Below, one piece after another: positions 31,298-40,659 of a stretch of 64,000 nt of DNA; the stretch's first letter is position 1, and each line of letters begins with the position of its first letter. The position numbers were made by a program, and so were the translations under genes. The stretch is from Pseudomonas triticifolii (GTDB lineage Bacteria; Pseudomonadota; Gammaproteobacteria; Pseudomonadales; Pseudomonadaceae): positions 62,001 to 126,000 of the forward strand of contig NZ_JACONV010000007.1 in the NCBI RefSeq assembly GCF_014358015.1. The letters are read 5' to 3'. The notes under the pieces were generated by a model. The model was not told where the DNA came from and ran no database searches. It saw nothing but the letters and a program-made list of their open reading frames with translations.

Positions 31298-32235
31298 AAG
31301 CGCTTCTCAATGAGCTCATTGCCAATCGAGGGTTCAGGCCAAAAATTCTTGTGGTCGACGATCAACCTGTGAATATTCGACTTATCAACGAACTTTTAAA
31401 AGATGAGTACGACATCATTATGGCGACGGAAGGCAAGCAGGCTCTTCTCAAATGCCAAACACAAAACCCGGATTTGATCCTGCTGGACGTATTGATGCCT
31501 GGCATGTCAGGCCATGATATATGCCGTAGTCTTAAAGCTGACGAGCAGACACACGATATTCCCGTTATTTTCCTGACCTCCCAGGATGAGGAAGCCGACG
31601 AAGCGCTGGGTTTCGAATTAGGCGCCGTGGATTTTATTACCAAACCCGTCAGGTCTACGGTTATCAGCGCGCGGGTCATCGCTCATCTAACGCTCAAGTT
31701 ACAATCTGATTTTCTGAAAACGATTGGGCTGACGGATGGTCTGACGGGCGTTGATAATCGCAGAATGTTTGATGAAAGCCTGCAGCGGCATGTGCGGCAG
31801 TGCGCCAGAAATGTGCAATCCATTTCCCTCTTGATGATCGATATTGACCATTTCAAACTCTACAACGATCACTATGGCCATCAACAAGGAGATGAATGTT
31901 TGCGTGCGGTTGCCAATGCAATAAGCAACGGGCTCAGACGTCCTTATGATTCGGTCGCCAGATATGGCGGTGAAGAATTTTCTTGTATTTTGCCAAATAC
32001 GGATGCCACCGGTGCGTTGAAAATTGCGCAGGATGTGCTGCAGGAAGTCCGAGCATTGGGTATCGAGCACATTAACTCTACGACGCGTGAAATTGTGACC
32101 ATCAGCATCGGTGTGGCGACTGCAGTTCCGACTACCGATATGTCGCCCGATGAGTTAATTAAAGCAGCGGATAAAGAGCTGTATAAATCAAAACAGTCAG
32201 GTCGTGACAGGCTTAGCGCTATCCAGATTAGCTGA
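31294..32235 (+). CDS. Response regulator with GGDEF domain (diguanylate cyclase)
   Basis: It has 313 residues: receiver (about 16-135, phospho-acceptor Asp65 in LILLDVLMPG) and GGDEF domain (about 145-310) with the active-site loop GGEEF at 225-229. An RxxD inhibitory site (RPYD, 216-219) lies five residues before it, so product feedback by cyclic-di-GMP is expected. The start overlaps the hybrid kinase stop by four bases. The likely pathway is kinase signal, phosphotransfer to Asp65, then cyclic-di-GMP synthesis. The PleD/WspR-like architecture is established; the pairing is inferred. Confidence 0.93.
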   Translation: MKALLNELIANRGFRPKILVVDDQPVNIRLINELLKDEYDIIMATEGKQALLKCQTQNPDLILLDVLMPGMSGHDICRSLKADEQTHDIPVIFLTSQDEEADEALGFELGAVDFITKPVRSTVISARVIAHLTLKLQSDFLKTIGLTDGLTGVDNRRMFDESLQRHVRQCARNVQSISLLMIDIDHFKLYNDHYGHQQGDECLRAVANAISNGLRRPYDSVARYGGEEFSCILPNTDATGALKIAQDVLQEVRALGIEHINSTTREIVTISIGVATAVPTTDMSPDELIKAADKELYKSKQSGRDRLSAIQIS

Positions 32236-32327
32236 TTCCTGACGCATAGAAATGTAGCATGCTCGTAAATACAGAGCTCTGAGCCGCCACCTTGAGTCTA
32301 TACGGCGTGACACACGCTAGCCTTCAA

Positions 32328-33272
32328 CTACCCTCGCCGCGTCACCACCAATTCAACCGCCGCAATACGCTCCGCTTCTTCATAACCTTCTTCCAACAGT
32401 TCTTCTCCGAACACGTCCGGGTCCAGCTCGCGATAGGTCCAGTTCAATGCCGTGTTGTCGATATCGCTCTTCACGGCTTCAAGAAACGGATCGTGCTCGC
32501 CGGTCATAGCGACACCGGTGTACAGCACCAGCGAGCCGCCGGGTGTGAGGCGGTCGATGGATTCGCGCACGATGCGCACTGACAGGTCAGCGCCCAACGA
32601 ATCGCCGCCATGGCGATAGGCACGCTTCTGAGTGTCTTTCATGTACGGCGGATTGGCGACGATCAGGTCGAAGCTGCCGGTCAGTCCAGTGAGAATATCG
32701 CTGTGGCTGCACTCCAGGTTCTCAAGACCTGCAACGGCGGCGTTGGTGTGCGCAAAGTGCAGGGCCTTGGGGTTGATGTCCACAGCGTGCACATGAGCAC
32801 CCGGCCGGGCGTGTGCGATGAGCAGCGCACCTGCGCCAGTGCCACAGCCGATGTCCACCGCGCGGGCGATGGTGTGCGGGGTGCTGTGCAAATGGGCTTT
32901 GATGGACTGCGCAAACCGGTAGGTGTCCGGGCCGAAGAACACGGAGTCTTCGTCCAGGGTCGGGAAGGCGGAATGCACCAGCAGCAAGTCATCCAGGCTG
33001 GAAAATCTGACCCGGCTTTTCAAACCATCATCGCTTCTCGCCAGAATACCGGCTTCCAGCAGCCCTTGAGCTTCCGAGGCGGGCAGCATGGATTCCGGGA
33101 TGATCCGACTCCATCCGAACACATCACGCAGCGACAAGGCGACGCGATTTTCCGGGCGCTCGTTGACCCGTTGGTGGGTGAGGGGGGTTGGCGTAATGAA
33201 CCGGTATCCGCCTGCTTTCAAGCGCTGGGCGAGGGTTGTCAGTGCCATGCGGTCGGGCAGCGTCGGATTCAT
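32328..33272 (-). CDS. Class I SAM-dependent methyltransferase (HemK/RsmC-like, NPPY motif)
   Basis: It has 314 residues with an N-terminal domain of about 130 residues, then a SAM-binding loop AVDIGCGTGAGAL (138-150), the acidic residue in HAVDIN, and the catalytic NPPY (207-210) typical of enzymes that methylate an amide or exocyclic amino nitrogen. The target could be a protein glutamine, a nucleic-acid base or a small molecule. The start overlaps the stop of the upstream diiron-enzyme gene by four bases, so the two are translationally coupled and probably act on one pathway. It converges on the GGDEF gene. Confidence 0.85.
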   Translation of the reverse strand: MNPTLPDRMALTTLAQRLKAGGYRFITPTPLTHQRVNERPENRVALSLRDVFGWSRIIPESMLPASEAQGLLEAGILARSDDGLKSRVRFSSLDDLLLVHSAFPTLDEDSVFFGPDTYRFAQSIKAHLHSTPHTIARAVDIGCGTGAGALLIAHARPGAHVHAVDINPKALHFAHTNAAVAGLENLECSHSDILTGLTGSFDLIVANPPYMKDTQKRAYRHGGDSLGADLSVRIVRESIDRLTPGGSLVLYTGVAMTGEHDPFLEAVKSDIDNTALNWTYRELDPDVFGEELLEEGYEEAERIAAVELVVTRRG

Positions 33273-34720
33273 GCGTGAGCTCCTGTCATGCGCTCGGCCA
33301 TGTGGGAAACGAACAGGCGAGTGGCGTGCAGACCGGCAGCGCTCGCATGGCGTGCAGGTGACATGCTGTCGATCAACGTGGGCATCCTTTCGATTGCAGC
33401 AACGGATTCGAGTTTTGCATGCAGTTCGCGGACATCCGGATCCACGTCCGTCGAGGTGTGGGCAGCCTGCAACGGTGCCGGCTGACCGGTGCCAGGGAGG
33501 TTGCGAAACCGTGAGCGGAATGCTTCCGGCAGGCGCTTTCCTGCACTGGGCTGAGCGCTGCCATCGGCCAGCCAGTCGCCCGCAATCCAGTCATGCACCA
33601 GTTGTTTTTCGTAGCCGTTGAACACGCCGAACATGGGCGCGCCGACACCTTCGAACAATTGCCAGAAGCGGCTGTGGATCGGGTCCTGATGCCGCTTGAT
33701 CCAGCCTCGGTTCTCCAGAACGGCGAGAAATTCAGGGATCTGATCGGGTTGGGCCAGCCACTCATTGACGGTTTTTCCGTCCAGACGGCAGTAGTCAGAA
33801 TGCATGTGCTGGCCGAAGGTGCGTTTGCGTTCAAGCATGGCAATGACTTCCTGCTCCAGATCGAACGACTGGATCACCGCAGAAGAGCCGATCCCCAGCT
33901 CATTCAGCTTGTAGCCGCTGGCAACGCGGCGATAAAACTCGTCGCGCTCCTGGCCGACAGGCATCAGCGCCATGACGCTCTGCGCTGCCTTGCGGGCATG
34001 GCCCGTGCTGGCGTTGTCGATGGTGACATGCAGGGTGAAATAATACGGATCAATGCCCAGCTCGTTCAGCTCGAACGAGGTAATGAGCAAATGCAGAGGC
34101 AGTTGTTCATAACCCAGGTTGTAGCCAATGACCTCGGGCAGGTACTGATCGCTCGATACACCCAGCGAAAGCTGGATCGCGCCTTGCAGATAGGCATCGT
34201 CCTGCAGCGGGGCGCGGGTATCGCAATCCAGGTCCGACAGCAGCTTGCGATACAGCGACACGTGATTCTGTGCCTGTTCGCCATCGCCCAGCTCTTCCAG
34301 ATACGTGCGAATCAGCCCGTGAAAACGGTAATCCGCCCAATGCGGCAGCAGTCCATAGAGCCAGGCGCCGTCCACCAGTTTGGTGGGTGCGACCTGCTGG
34401 ATAAAATACATGGCATGAGCTTTGTTCTTGAAGAAACGTCGCGGCTCGCCCGCCCGGCGTTGTTTAAGGTACGTCGCGTATTGATCGGCAACCTGAGCCA
34501 CGTTCTGCTCGATCCAGGATTCGAGCGCTTCCGGCTGTTGCGGAAGGTCACAGGTTTCCCGGTCTGCCAAAGCAAGACAACGTTCCAGAAATGCAGCCGC
34601 CTCGTGCCGTAGGGCTTCAGCGTTCTCTCTCATGCAAGACTGGTAAACGGTTTTCGATTCTTCTTCCACGAGGGTTGGTTTGACGACAGTGCTGCCCGTC
34701 ATCATTTGAAGAGACGTCAT
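33269..34720 (-). CDS. Haem-oxygenase-like iron-containing redox enzyme
   Basis: It has 483 residues from ATG 34720, chosen because GAGG lies about ten bases upstream; GTG 34750 and ATG 34729 are also in frame. The central part fits the haem-oxygenase-like diiron oxidase/oxygenase fold: EELGDGEQAQNH (142-153) gives a Glu and His pair, Glu205 lies in GYNLGYEQLP, and YYFTLHVTIDNASTGH (226-241) gives His231, Asp235 and His241. These are candidate iron ligands. The fold includes UndA and several N-oxygenases. The C-terminal ~150 residues are an extra domain I do not recognise. It is coupled to the NPPY methyltransferase. The substrate is unknown. Confidence 0.75.
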   Translation of the reverse strand: MTSLQMMTGSTVVKPTLVEEESKTVYQSCMRENAEALRHEAAAFLERCLALADRETCDLPQQPEALESWIEQNVAQVADQYATYLKQRRAGEPRRFFKNKAHAMYFIQQVAPTKLVDGAWLYGLLPHWADYRFHGLIRTYLEELGDGEQAQNHVSLYRKLLSDLDCDTRAPLQDDAYLQGAIQLSLGVSSDQYLPEVIGYNLGYEQLPLHLLITSFELNELGIDPYYFTLHVTIDNASTGHARKAAQSVMALMPVGQERDEFYRRVASGYKLNELGIGSSAVIQSFDLEQEVIAMLERKRTFGQHMHSDYCRLDGKTVNEWLAQPDQIPEFLAVLENRGWIKRHQDPIHSRFWQLFEGVGAPMFGVFNGYEKQLVHDWIAGDWLADGSAQPSAGKRLPEAFRSRFRNLPGTGQPAPLQAAHTSTDVDPDVRELHAKLESVAAIERMPTLIDSMSPARHASAAGLHATRLFVSHMAERMTGAHA

Positions 34721-35239
34721 AAAAAACATACCTCGGCAGTTGAGTGTCACGAGAGACGATCGCGCGAGACTTTCTGTTGTTCTGGTTTAGAAAGGAGTGC
34801 CGGGCGTTGCAGAAAATTCAGCGTTTTTTACCGTCTGCCGATAGGTGGCCCCTACCTGAACACTCTCGGGCGATTGCCCCCGCAGCTGCGGATAATCAGG
34901 CGCCCACACTCGTCCGGCCTATGAATAGGTGACGGAAAACGTGGATAACAGGAGTTCAATAGAATTTCGTTATTTACCATGGGGTTGCGCAGGCTGCTCC
35001 CGATCCATGCCCAGGCGTCTGAAAACAACGGATGCATGAAGCCTTCATCGTATGTCACCGGGCATTAAATTTTTTGCACTTATTAACAATACCTATGGCA
35101 CAACTTTGGCAACTTCCCTCCTTATGAATCGGCGGCAGGGATGGCTATATGATATCGACTCTATGATCCCTTAAAAAAGTTGGAATTTTTCGAAATGAGC
35201 ACGATCTGTTTTGCGAGTGGACAAAGCAGGAGCACCAAA
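34721..35239. other. Intergenic stretch, no gene seen
   Basis: About 520 bases between divergent genes. It should carry the promoters of the diiron-enzyme operon (leftward) and of the small conserved gene at 35240 (rightward). I see no reliable promoter match and no supported reading frame. Confidence 0.5.
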
Positions 35240-35464
35240 ATGGCTGATGAAAAACACTACCGCATTGATTATCTATTGCACGGTAGCTACAAGACGTTCT
35301 ACATCAGGGCCGTCAATATGGATAACCAGGAAGCCTGGCATTGGGCGACGGTCGATGCAGGGTTCGGTGCGATTCCCAAGTACCGCTCCGACAGGGCGCC
35401 AAAGCTAAGCAAGCCTCAGGCCGAGAAACTCGGGTTGTCGGATGTGGAGTGGAAGCAGGCGTGA
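35240..35464 (+). CDS. Small conserved Pseudomonas protein (DUF6555-like)
   Basis: It has 74 residues from ATG 35240, which follows AGGAG with good spacing; the frame extends 20 codons further upstream but with an atypical N-terminus. The text MADEKHYRIDYLLHGSYKTF and EAWHWATVDAG with a Lys-rich, Pro-containing tail is what I remember of a small conserved hypothetical family in pseudomonads; the DUF number is from memory. No signal peptide or membrane segment. Role unknown. Confidence 0.7.
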   Translation: MADEKHYRIDYLLHGSYKTFYIRAVNMDNQEAWHWATVDAGFGAIPKYRSDRAPKLSKPQAEKLGLSDVEWKQA

Positions 35465-35511
35465 GGCCGGGTCACTGAATAGGCGATGACATTCACCCGC
35501 GTGCAGGTTCG

Positions 35512-35751
35512 ATGCCGCAAGCGGGTGGAGGGGTGTGGGGCGATCGATCTGATCCAGCGGCCTTCCATGACGATAACCCTGCAACGGCAGCCAGCACGCA
35601 GGCAGCCTTGCTCATGGGGCCGCAACAGCTTCATCCGGCGCAGGTGTTCATTCTGCGTGTCATCAATGGAATCACGTTTCAAATGATCGAGGAGGCGGTG
35701 TGCGCCGACCTCGAACTGTGGCGTGCACAAACTTTTCAGCAGAAACAGTGA
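35512..35751 (+). CDS. Possible small hypothetical protein
   Basis: A 79-codon frame. The last ~45 residues (from MGPQQLHPAQVFILRVINGI) look protein-like; the first part is Gly/Ala/Asp-rich and may be untranslated, so a start at an internal ATG is possible. No clear ribosome site. Family not recognised. Confidence 0.35.
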   Translation: MPQAGGGVWGDRSDPAAFHDDNPATAASTQAALLMGPQQLHPAQVFILRVINGITFQMIEEAVCADLELWRAQTFQQKQ

Positions 35752-35812
35752 GTTACACAAATTCATTGCCAAACCTGTTGACGAAAGTCATTTCTGCGTC
35801 AATTCGCCGCGC

Positions 35813-35839
35813 TCAGGTTCCCCTCCAATAGGCCGATAG
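35813..35839 (+). promoter_or_regulatory. Sigma-28 (FliA) promoter upstream of chemoreceptor 1
   Basis: TCAGG (35813-35817), 14 bases, then GCCGATAG (35832-35839) matches the flagellar sigma-28 pattern TCAAG-N14/15-GCCGATAA. It lies about 190 bases before the start at 36030. It predicts coexpression with flagellar and chemotaxis genes. Confidence 0.6.
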
Positions 35840-36029
35840 GTCGGGTATCACATTGCATCGCCCCCATTGAACTAACCAATGAGTGCACGCTCAGAAGTGA
35901 TGTCACAGTGCCTTCACTCGATATGGGTGTATCCGTTTGAGTGTAAAAAGTGACTGACCGCCCACCTGTCGCGATGCAAAGAAGGGAGTTCTTTCAGCCG
36001 TACCAGGCCCCCATTAGAAAGAGAACGAT

Positions 36030-38060
36030 ATGAATATTTTGTCGCCTGGTATCTCCCTGACCAACCGTTTGCGCTTCCCTGCCAAGTTCACCGTTTTAGC
36101 CATCATCATCGTGATTCCGTTGCTTGTTCTCGGGATGCGCGTGTTCAACAGCCTCAATACGAGTATCGATACCGTCGCGCAAGAGCGCATAGGGCGTGAA
36201 TACCTGAACGTCGTGACACCGGTATTGCGCCTCTCCATGTTGCAGCGTGCGCTGACCAATAGGATGCTGAACGGCGACGCCGCTGCGGCTCAAGACCTCG
36301 TTGCCAATCGCAGCCAGCTGGAAGCCGCGTTCGCCAACCTGGCGGACATTGACGCTCGTCTAGGCCGTACCCTGGAGACAGAAAGTCGTGTTCAACAACT
36401 GCGTGATGGTGCCCGTACGATCATGGACAACGTCAAGCCCGGTGCCTCGCCGGACGAAGTGTTCACTCAGTGGAACGAACAACTCACCCAGACCCTCAAC
36501 TTAATCTATTACCTGTCGGCTACGTCGGGGTTGGTGCTGGATGAAGACTACGCGTCCTTGTTTCTGATCGACCTGAGCACCATCCGCATGCCTCGTCAGA
36601 TCAACATGGCAGGCCAGATTCGCGGCGTCTCATCCAGTCTGAGCACAGGTCAGAACCTGAGCCCCACCATGCGTGGTTCGCTGGACAGCCTGTTCAAGCA
36701 GGAGGCGCAGACCCGCCTGGAACTGGAACAGAGCATTCGCCTGCTCAAGCGCCGAGCGCCCGAACTGGCCGAGCGTATCAATGCGCCGGTCGTGGCCGCC
36801 ATCGCCGCGATGGACAGTTACCGTGATGAACTCAAGGCCTACGTGAGCGGCACCACGCTGTCGGTACAGCAAGGGCAGTCGTTGAATGCTCGCGGTAATG
36901 CCGTTGTTGCCGCTTTCTACAAGGCGCAGGACGAGATCCAGGTTTCGCTGCAAGGCGAGCTGGACTCACGTTACGACGCGCTGTTGCTGCAACGCGAAAC
37001 GGTGATCGCCATCTGCGTGTTCATGGGCCTGCTGCTGCTCTATGCGTTCTGCAGCATCTATCGCGCCTTGCGTCTGGCTATCGACGGGCTGCTGGACGTC
37101 ACGCGCCGTCTGGCAGATGGTGATCTGAGTGCACGCGTTCAGGTCCGCAGCCAGGACGAAGTGGCAGACATCGGCAATGGCCTGAACCTGATGGCGCAAG
37201 CCTTCTCGGGGTCCATCTCGCACATGGACCGCACGTCTTACGAGTTGTCTGAAGTGGCCGCGCGGCTGGGCAACTCCATCAGCCTGGCCAAACAGTCGAT
37301 GAACGCCCAGCAGGCTGAAACCGAACAAGTAGCCACCGCCATCAACGAAATGACCGCCAGCGTCGCCGACGTCGCGCAGAACACAGAAGGCGCTGCGCAG
37401 GCTGCTGACGAGGCGAATACCGCGTCGCGTACCGGGTTGCGTGTCATGCATCAGGCGCATTCGACGATTCAGGCACTGGCCGAAGAAGTGGAGCTCAGCG
37501 CTCAGAAAGTCCAGGCGCTGGCGCTGCACAGCCAGTCGATCGGTGGCGTCATTCAGGTGATCAGCACCATTGCCGATCAGACCAACCTGCTGGCATTGAA
37601 CGCCGCCATCGAAGCGGCACGTGCCGGTGAGCAGGGTCGTGGCTTTGCGGTGGTGGCTGACGAGGTTCGCACGCTGGCATCGCGGACCCAGTCCTCCACC
37701 GAAGAAATCCGCAGCATCATCCAGCAACTGCAAGGTGCGACCGAAGCAGCGGTGCAGCAGATGCAGGCCGGCCAACAGAAAGCGCAGGCGTGCATCAGTG
37801 CCGCCGGTGAGGCGTCGGGTAGCCTGTCGAGCATCAGCCAGGGTGTGGAGCGGATCGTTGAAATGAATACCCAGATCGCCAGCGCCGCTGTCCAGCAGCA
37901 CGCGGTTTCCGAAGACATCAACCGCAACGTGATGGGCATTCGCAGCAGCTCTGGAACCCTGATGGAAGGTATCGAGAACAATGCAGTCACGGCTGACGAA
38001 CTGGGCCGCGTGGCCAGTGAAATGCGCTTGGTGGTGTCGCGATTCAAGCTGAGTGCGTGA
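36030..38060 (+). CDS. Methyl-accepting chemotaxis protein (membrane)
   Basis: It has 676 residues. A membrane helix (about 20-43), a long all-helical periplasmic sensor of about 280 residues, a second helix (about 325-348), a HAMP domain (about 350-405) and a full methyl-accepting signalling domain with the tip [19 protein letters not shown] near 514-532. The sensor shows no sequence motif that names its ligand; its length suggests a long helical-bundle type. No C-terminal CheR-docking pentapeptide is seen. A sigma-28 promoter lies upstream and a second receptor gene downstream with its own promoter. Confidence 0.93.
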   Translation: MNILSPGISLTNRLRFPAKFTVLAIIIVIPLLVLGMRVFNSLNTSIDTVAQERIGREYLNVVTPVLRLSMLQRALTNRMLNGDAAAAQDLVANRSQLEAAFANLADIDARLGRTLETESRVQQLRDGARTIMDNVKPGASPDEVFTQWNEQLTQTLNLIYYLSATSGLVLDEDYASLFLIDLSTIRMPRQINMAGQIRGVSSSLSTGQNLSPTMRGSLDSLFKQEAQTRLELEQSIRLLKRRAPELAERINAPVVAAIAAMDSYRDELKAYVSGTTLSVQQGQSLNARGNAVVAAFYKAQDEIQVSLQGELDSRYDALLLQRETVIAICVFMGLLLLYAFCSIYRALRLAIDGLLDVTRRLADGDLSARVQVRSQDEVADIGNGLNLMAQAFSGSISHMDRTSYELSEVAARLGNSISLAKQSMNAQQAETEQVATAINEMTASVADVAQNTEGAAQAADEANTASRTGLRVMHQAHSTIQALAEEVELSAQKVQALALHSQSIGGVIQVISTIADQTNLLALNAAIEAARAGEQGRGFAVVADEVRTLASRTQSSTEEIRSIIQQLQGATEAAVQQMQAGQQKAQACISAAGEASGSLSSISQGVERIVEMNTQIASAAVQQHAVSEDINRNVMGIRSSSGTLMEGIENNAVTADELGRVASEMRLVVSRFKLSA

Positions 38061-38090
38061 CCTGAGCTGAATGAGCATTACCTGATGGTG

Positions 38091-38116
38091 GGAGGCGGCG
38101 TGTAGGCGCCGCTTCC
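38091..38116 (+). terminator. GC-rich hairpin after chemoreceptor 1
   Basis: GGAGGCGGC (38091-38099) pairs with GCCGCTTCC (38108-38116) with one G-U pair and an 8-base loop, 30 bases after the stop codon. No T run follows, so it is either a weak terminator or only a stabilising 3' structure. Confidence 0.45.
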
Positions 38117-38155
38117 TGTCAAACAACCTGTAACGCGCTGAATACACGCGCTTTT

Positions 38156-38251
38156 GTGGGAGCGAGCTTGCTCGCGAAAAGGCCAGTACATCCGACAACT
38201 ATTCAGCGACTGAAACAGAGTATTCGCGGACAAGCAGAACGCCGCCCGGTC
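38156..38251 (+). repeat. REP-containing inverted repeat, left arm (flanks chemoreceptor 2)
   Basis: It begins with the REP palindrome GTGGGAGCGAGCTTGCTCGC and runs for about 95 bases to ...CGCCCGGTC. The reverse complement recurs, nearly identical, at 40386-40480 on the far side of the chemoreceptor gene. The pair places the 38457-40379 gene between inverted arms. Confidence 0.85.
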
Positions 38252-38347
38252 CGCTCCTACGAGGTCCGGTTTTTGCTGCACGCCGTGTCGAAACACAGCC
38301 CAATCTCTCCTGAATCAGCGCTTTTCCCGCGGATTCTGTCTTTTCGA

Positions 38348-38375
38348 TCAAGTTTTTCCTGATGCCAGCCGATAG
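38348..38375 (+). promoter_or_regulatory. Sigma-28 (FliA) promoter of chemoreceptor 2
   Basis: TCAAG (38348-38352), 15 bases, then GCCGATAG (38368-38375) is an almost perfect sigma-28 match. It lies about 80 bases before the start codon at 38457. Confidence 0.8.
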
Positions 38376-38456
38376 CTCTAGCGCGCAGGTTTGCTGTTCA
38401 TAAAAACAAATCTTCAGCTCTTTCGTTGCGCATAAAAAGCATATTCAGGAGATTGC

Positions 38457-40379
38457 ATGAACAGTAGCTTTGCGAACATCAGCGTCAACATGAAGTTGGC
38501 TCTGGGATTTGGCGCCGTCCTTTTTTTCACTGCCATTCTCGCCCTGGTCGGTTGGACCAGCCTCGACACACTCATCTATCGCACCGACAGAATCAGTGAC
38601 ATCACCCAGCTCGGCAACAAGCTTACCGACCTGCGAGTCGCCCGACTGCAATACATGCTGGCCGACGGTGATGAGACCGCTGCGCAGAACATGCAGGGCA
38701 AGCTGGATCTCTTCAAACAAAATCAACAATCATTGCTGGCAACCTTCACCAACCCCGCCAACGTCAAAACCCTCAACCAGCTCAGCGACGTCATTCGCGA
38801 CTATGAGGCGTCGTTGAACCAGATGCGCGCGGTCTACCAGACCGGTGCCAGAGTGCGTAATGAGATGAGCGCCAGCGCGGCCGTGGCCATGCAGTCGATC
38901 GGAGCGCTCAACGATGCGGTCCTGCAACTGGATGCCTCGGACCCGGCGCGTTTTGATCAGGTGCAGCTGGTGAACACGGCCCGGCAGGATCTGATCCTGG
39001 TGCGCTACGAGGTGCGCGGCTACACCGCCAAGCCCGGCGACAAGTCAGAGAAGGCTGCCTTTGAGCAAATGGGCGTCGCCATTCAGCGCCTGGACAGCCT
39101 CAAGTCCGCCCTTGGCGCGGCTAACAGTGTACGGGTCGTGCAGTTGGAAAACGCACTGCGCAGCTATCGCCGTTCGATTGAGGCCTTCAAGGCCACGACT
39201 GTCGAAGCGGCAACGGTGCGCAAGGACCTGACTAACCAGGGCGCGACCATCGTCAAGCTGGGCGATGAACTCTATGACCTGCAGATGAAGCTGGGTGACA
39301 CGGACACCGCTCAGGCGCGCAACCTGCAGATCGGCTGCGTTTTGCTGGTACTGGTGCTCGGGATTCTGGCTGCAGTCATTATCACGCGTCAGATCACGCG
39401 GCCGTTGCAGGAAACCCTGGCCATTGTGGATCGCATCGCTTCTGGCGACCTGACGCACACCGAAGTCATCACCCGACGCGATGAGCTGGGCGTGCTGCAG
39501 CAGGGCATTCAGCGTATGGGCGCGACCTTGCGTGAACTGATTTCCGGCATTCGTGATGGCGTGACGCAGATTGCCAGCGCCGCCGAAGAGTTGTCGGCGG
39601 TCACCGAGCAGACCAGCGCGGGCGTCAACAGCCAGAAGGTCGAGACCGATCAGGTCGCCACGGCCATGAACGAAATGTCGGCCACCGTGCACGAAGTGGC
39701 GCGCAACGCCGAACAGGCCTCCGTTGCAGCCTCCGATGCGGACAAGGAGGCGCGCGCCGGTGACAAGGTCGTCGGTGAAGCCATCGGCCAGATCGAACGA
39801 CTGGCCGCCGAAGTCATTCGTTCTTCCGACGCCATGACGGTGCTGGAGCAGGAGAGCGACAAGATTGGCAAGGTCATGGACGTGATCAAGGCCGTGGCCG
39901 AACAGACCAATCTGCTGGCGCTCAACGCCGCCATCGAAGCAGCACGTGCTGGCGAAGCGGGTCGCGGATTTGCTGTCGTGGCGGATGAGGTCCGTGGCCT
40001 GGCGCAGCGTACTCAGCAGTCGACCGAGGAAATCGAGGCCCTGGTCGCCGGTCTGCAGAACGGCACGCGTCAGGTCTCGGAGATCATGCTGGGCAGCCGC
40101 ACGCTGACCGACAGCAGCGTCGAACTGACCCGTAAGGCCGGTGTGTCGCTGGAAAGCATCACCCGTACCGTGTCGAATATTCAGGCCATGAACCAGCAGA
40201 TCGCCGCCGCCGCCGAGCAGCAAAGCTCAGTGGCCGACGAGATCAGCCGCAGCATCGTGAATGTGCGCGACGTGTCCGAACAGACCGCCGAAGCCAGCGA
40301 AGAAACCGCCGCGTCCAGCGTTGAGCTGGCGCGTTTGGGTGGTCAGTTGCAGATGCTGGTCAGCCATTTTCGGGTCTGA
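38457..40379 (+). CDS. Methyl-accepting chemotaxis protein with helical bimodular-type sensor
   Basis: It has 640 residues. ATG 38457 follows AGGAG. A membrane helix (about 12-33), a ~255-residue all-helical periplasmic domain, a second helix (about 290-312), HAMP (about 313-366) and a signalling domain with the tip [19 protein letters not shown] near 482-500. The N-terminus ([19 protein letters not shown], then [17 protein letters not shown]) resembles Pseudomonas HBM-domain receptors such as McpS, which binds TCA-cycle acids; a shared ligand class is only inferred. The gene is boxed by inverted REP-type repeats. Confidence 0.92.
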   Translation: MNSSFANISVNMKLALGFGAVLFFTAILALVGWTSLDTLIYRTDRISDITQLGNKLTDLRVARLQYMLADGDETAAQNMQGKLDLFKQNQQSLLATFTNPANVKTLNQLSDVIRDYEASLNQMRAVYQTGARVRNEMSASAAVAMQSIGALNDAVLQLDASDPARFDQVQLVNTARQDLILVRYEVRGYTAKPGDKSEKAAFEQMGVAIQRLDSLKSALGAANSVRVVQLENALRSYRRSIEAFKATTVEAATVRKDLTNQGATIVKLGDELYDLQMKLGDTDTAQARNLQIGCVLLVLVLGILAAVIITRQITRPLQETLAIVDRIASGDLTHTEVITRRDELGVLQQGIQRMGATLRELISGIRDGVTQIASAAEELSAVTEQTSAGVNSQKVETDQVATAMNEMSATVHEVARNAEQASVAASDADKEARAGDKVVGEAIGQIERLAAEVIRSSDAMTVLEQESDKIGKVMDVIKAVAEQTNLLALNAAIEAARAGEAGRGFAVVADEVRGLAQRTQQSTEEIEALVAGLQNGTRQVSEIMLGSRTLTDSSVELTRKAGVSLESITRTVSNIQAMNQQIAAAAEQQSSVADEISRSIVNVRDVSEQTAEASEETAASSVELARLGGQLQMLVSHFRV

Positions 40380-40385
40380 TGGTTT

Positions 40386-40480
40386 GACCGGGCGGCGTTC
40401 CGCTTGTCCACGAATGCTGTGTTCCAGTCGCTGGATAGTTGTCGGATGTCCCGGCTTTTTCGCGGACAAGTCCGCTCCCA
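40386..40480 (-). repeat. REP-containing inverted repeat, right arm
   Basis: Reverse complement of 38156-38251 with a few substitutions (for example CGCTTGTCCACG for CGCTTGTCCGCG). It ends in the REP variant CGCGGACAAGTCCGCTCCC. It starts seven bases after the chemoreceptor 2 stop. Confidence 0.85.
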
Positions 40481-40570
40481 CTGGCTGAAACCGGTTTTCA
40501 ATCTGTGGGCGTGGACGTGTCTACGAAGACTGACTTCCAGACGCGAAACTTCGACTGGATACACCGGCCC

Positions 40571-40594
40571 CTTCGCGGACAAGTCCGCTCCTAC
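40571..40594 (-). repeat. REP palindrome
   Basis: CTTCGCGGACAAGTCCGCTC then CTAC. It is the same GGACAAGTCC variant as at 40460-40480 and with it forms a small cluster between chemoreceptor 2 and the converging binding-protein gene. Confidence 0.8.
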
Positions 40595-40659
40595 ACTCCT
40601 TTATTTGTTGCAGTGTGTTCCGCAGGTTCTGACGGCGGCCTCGAGATCCCTTTCCGGGT

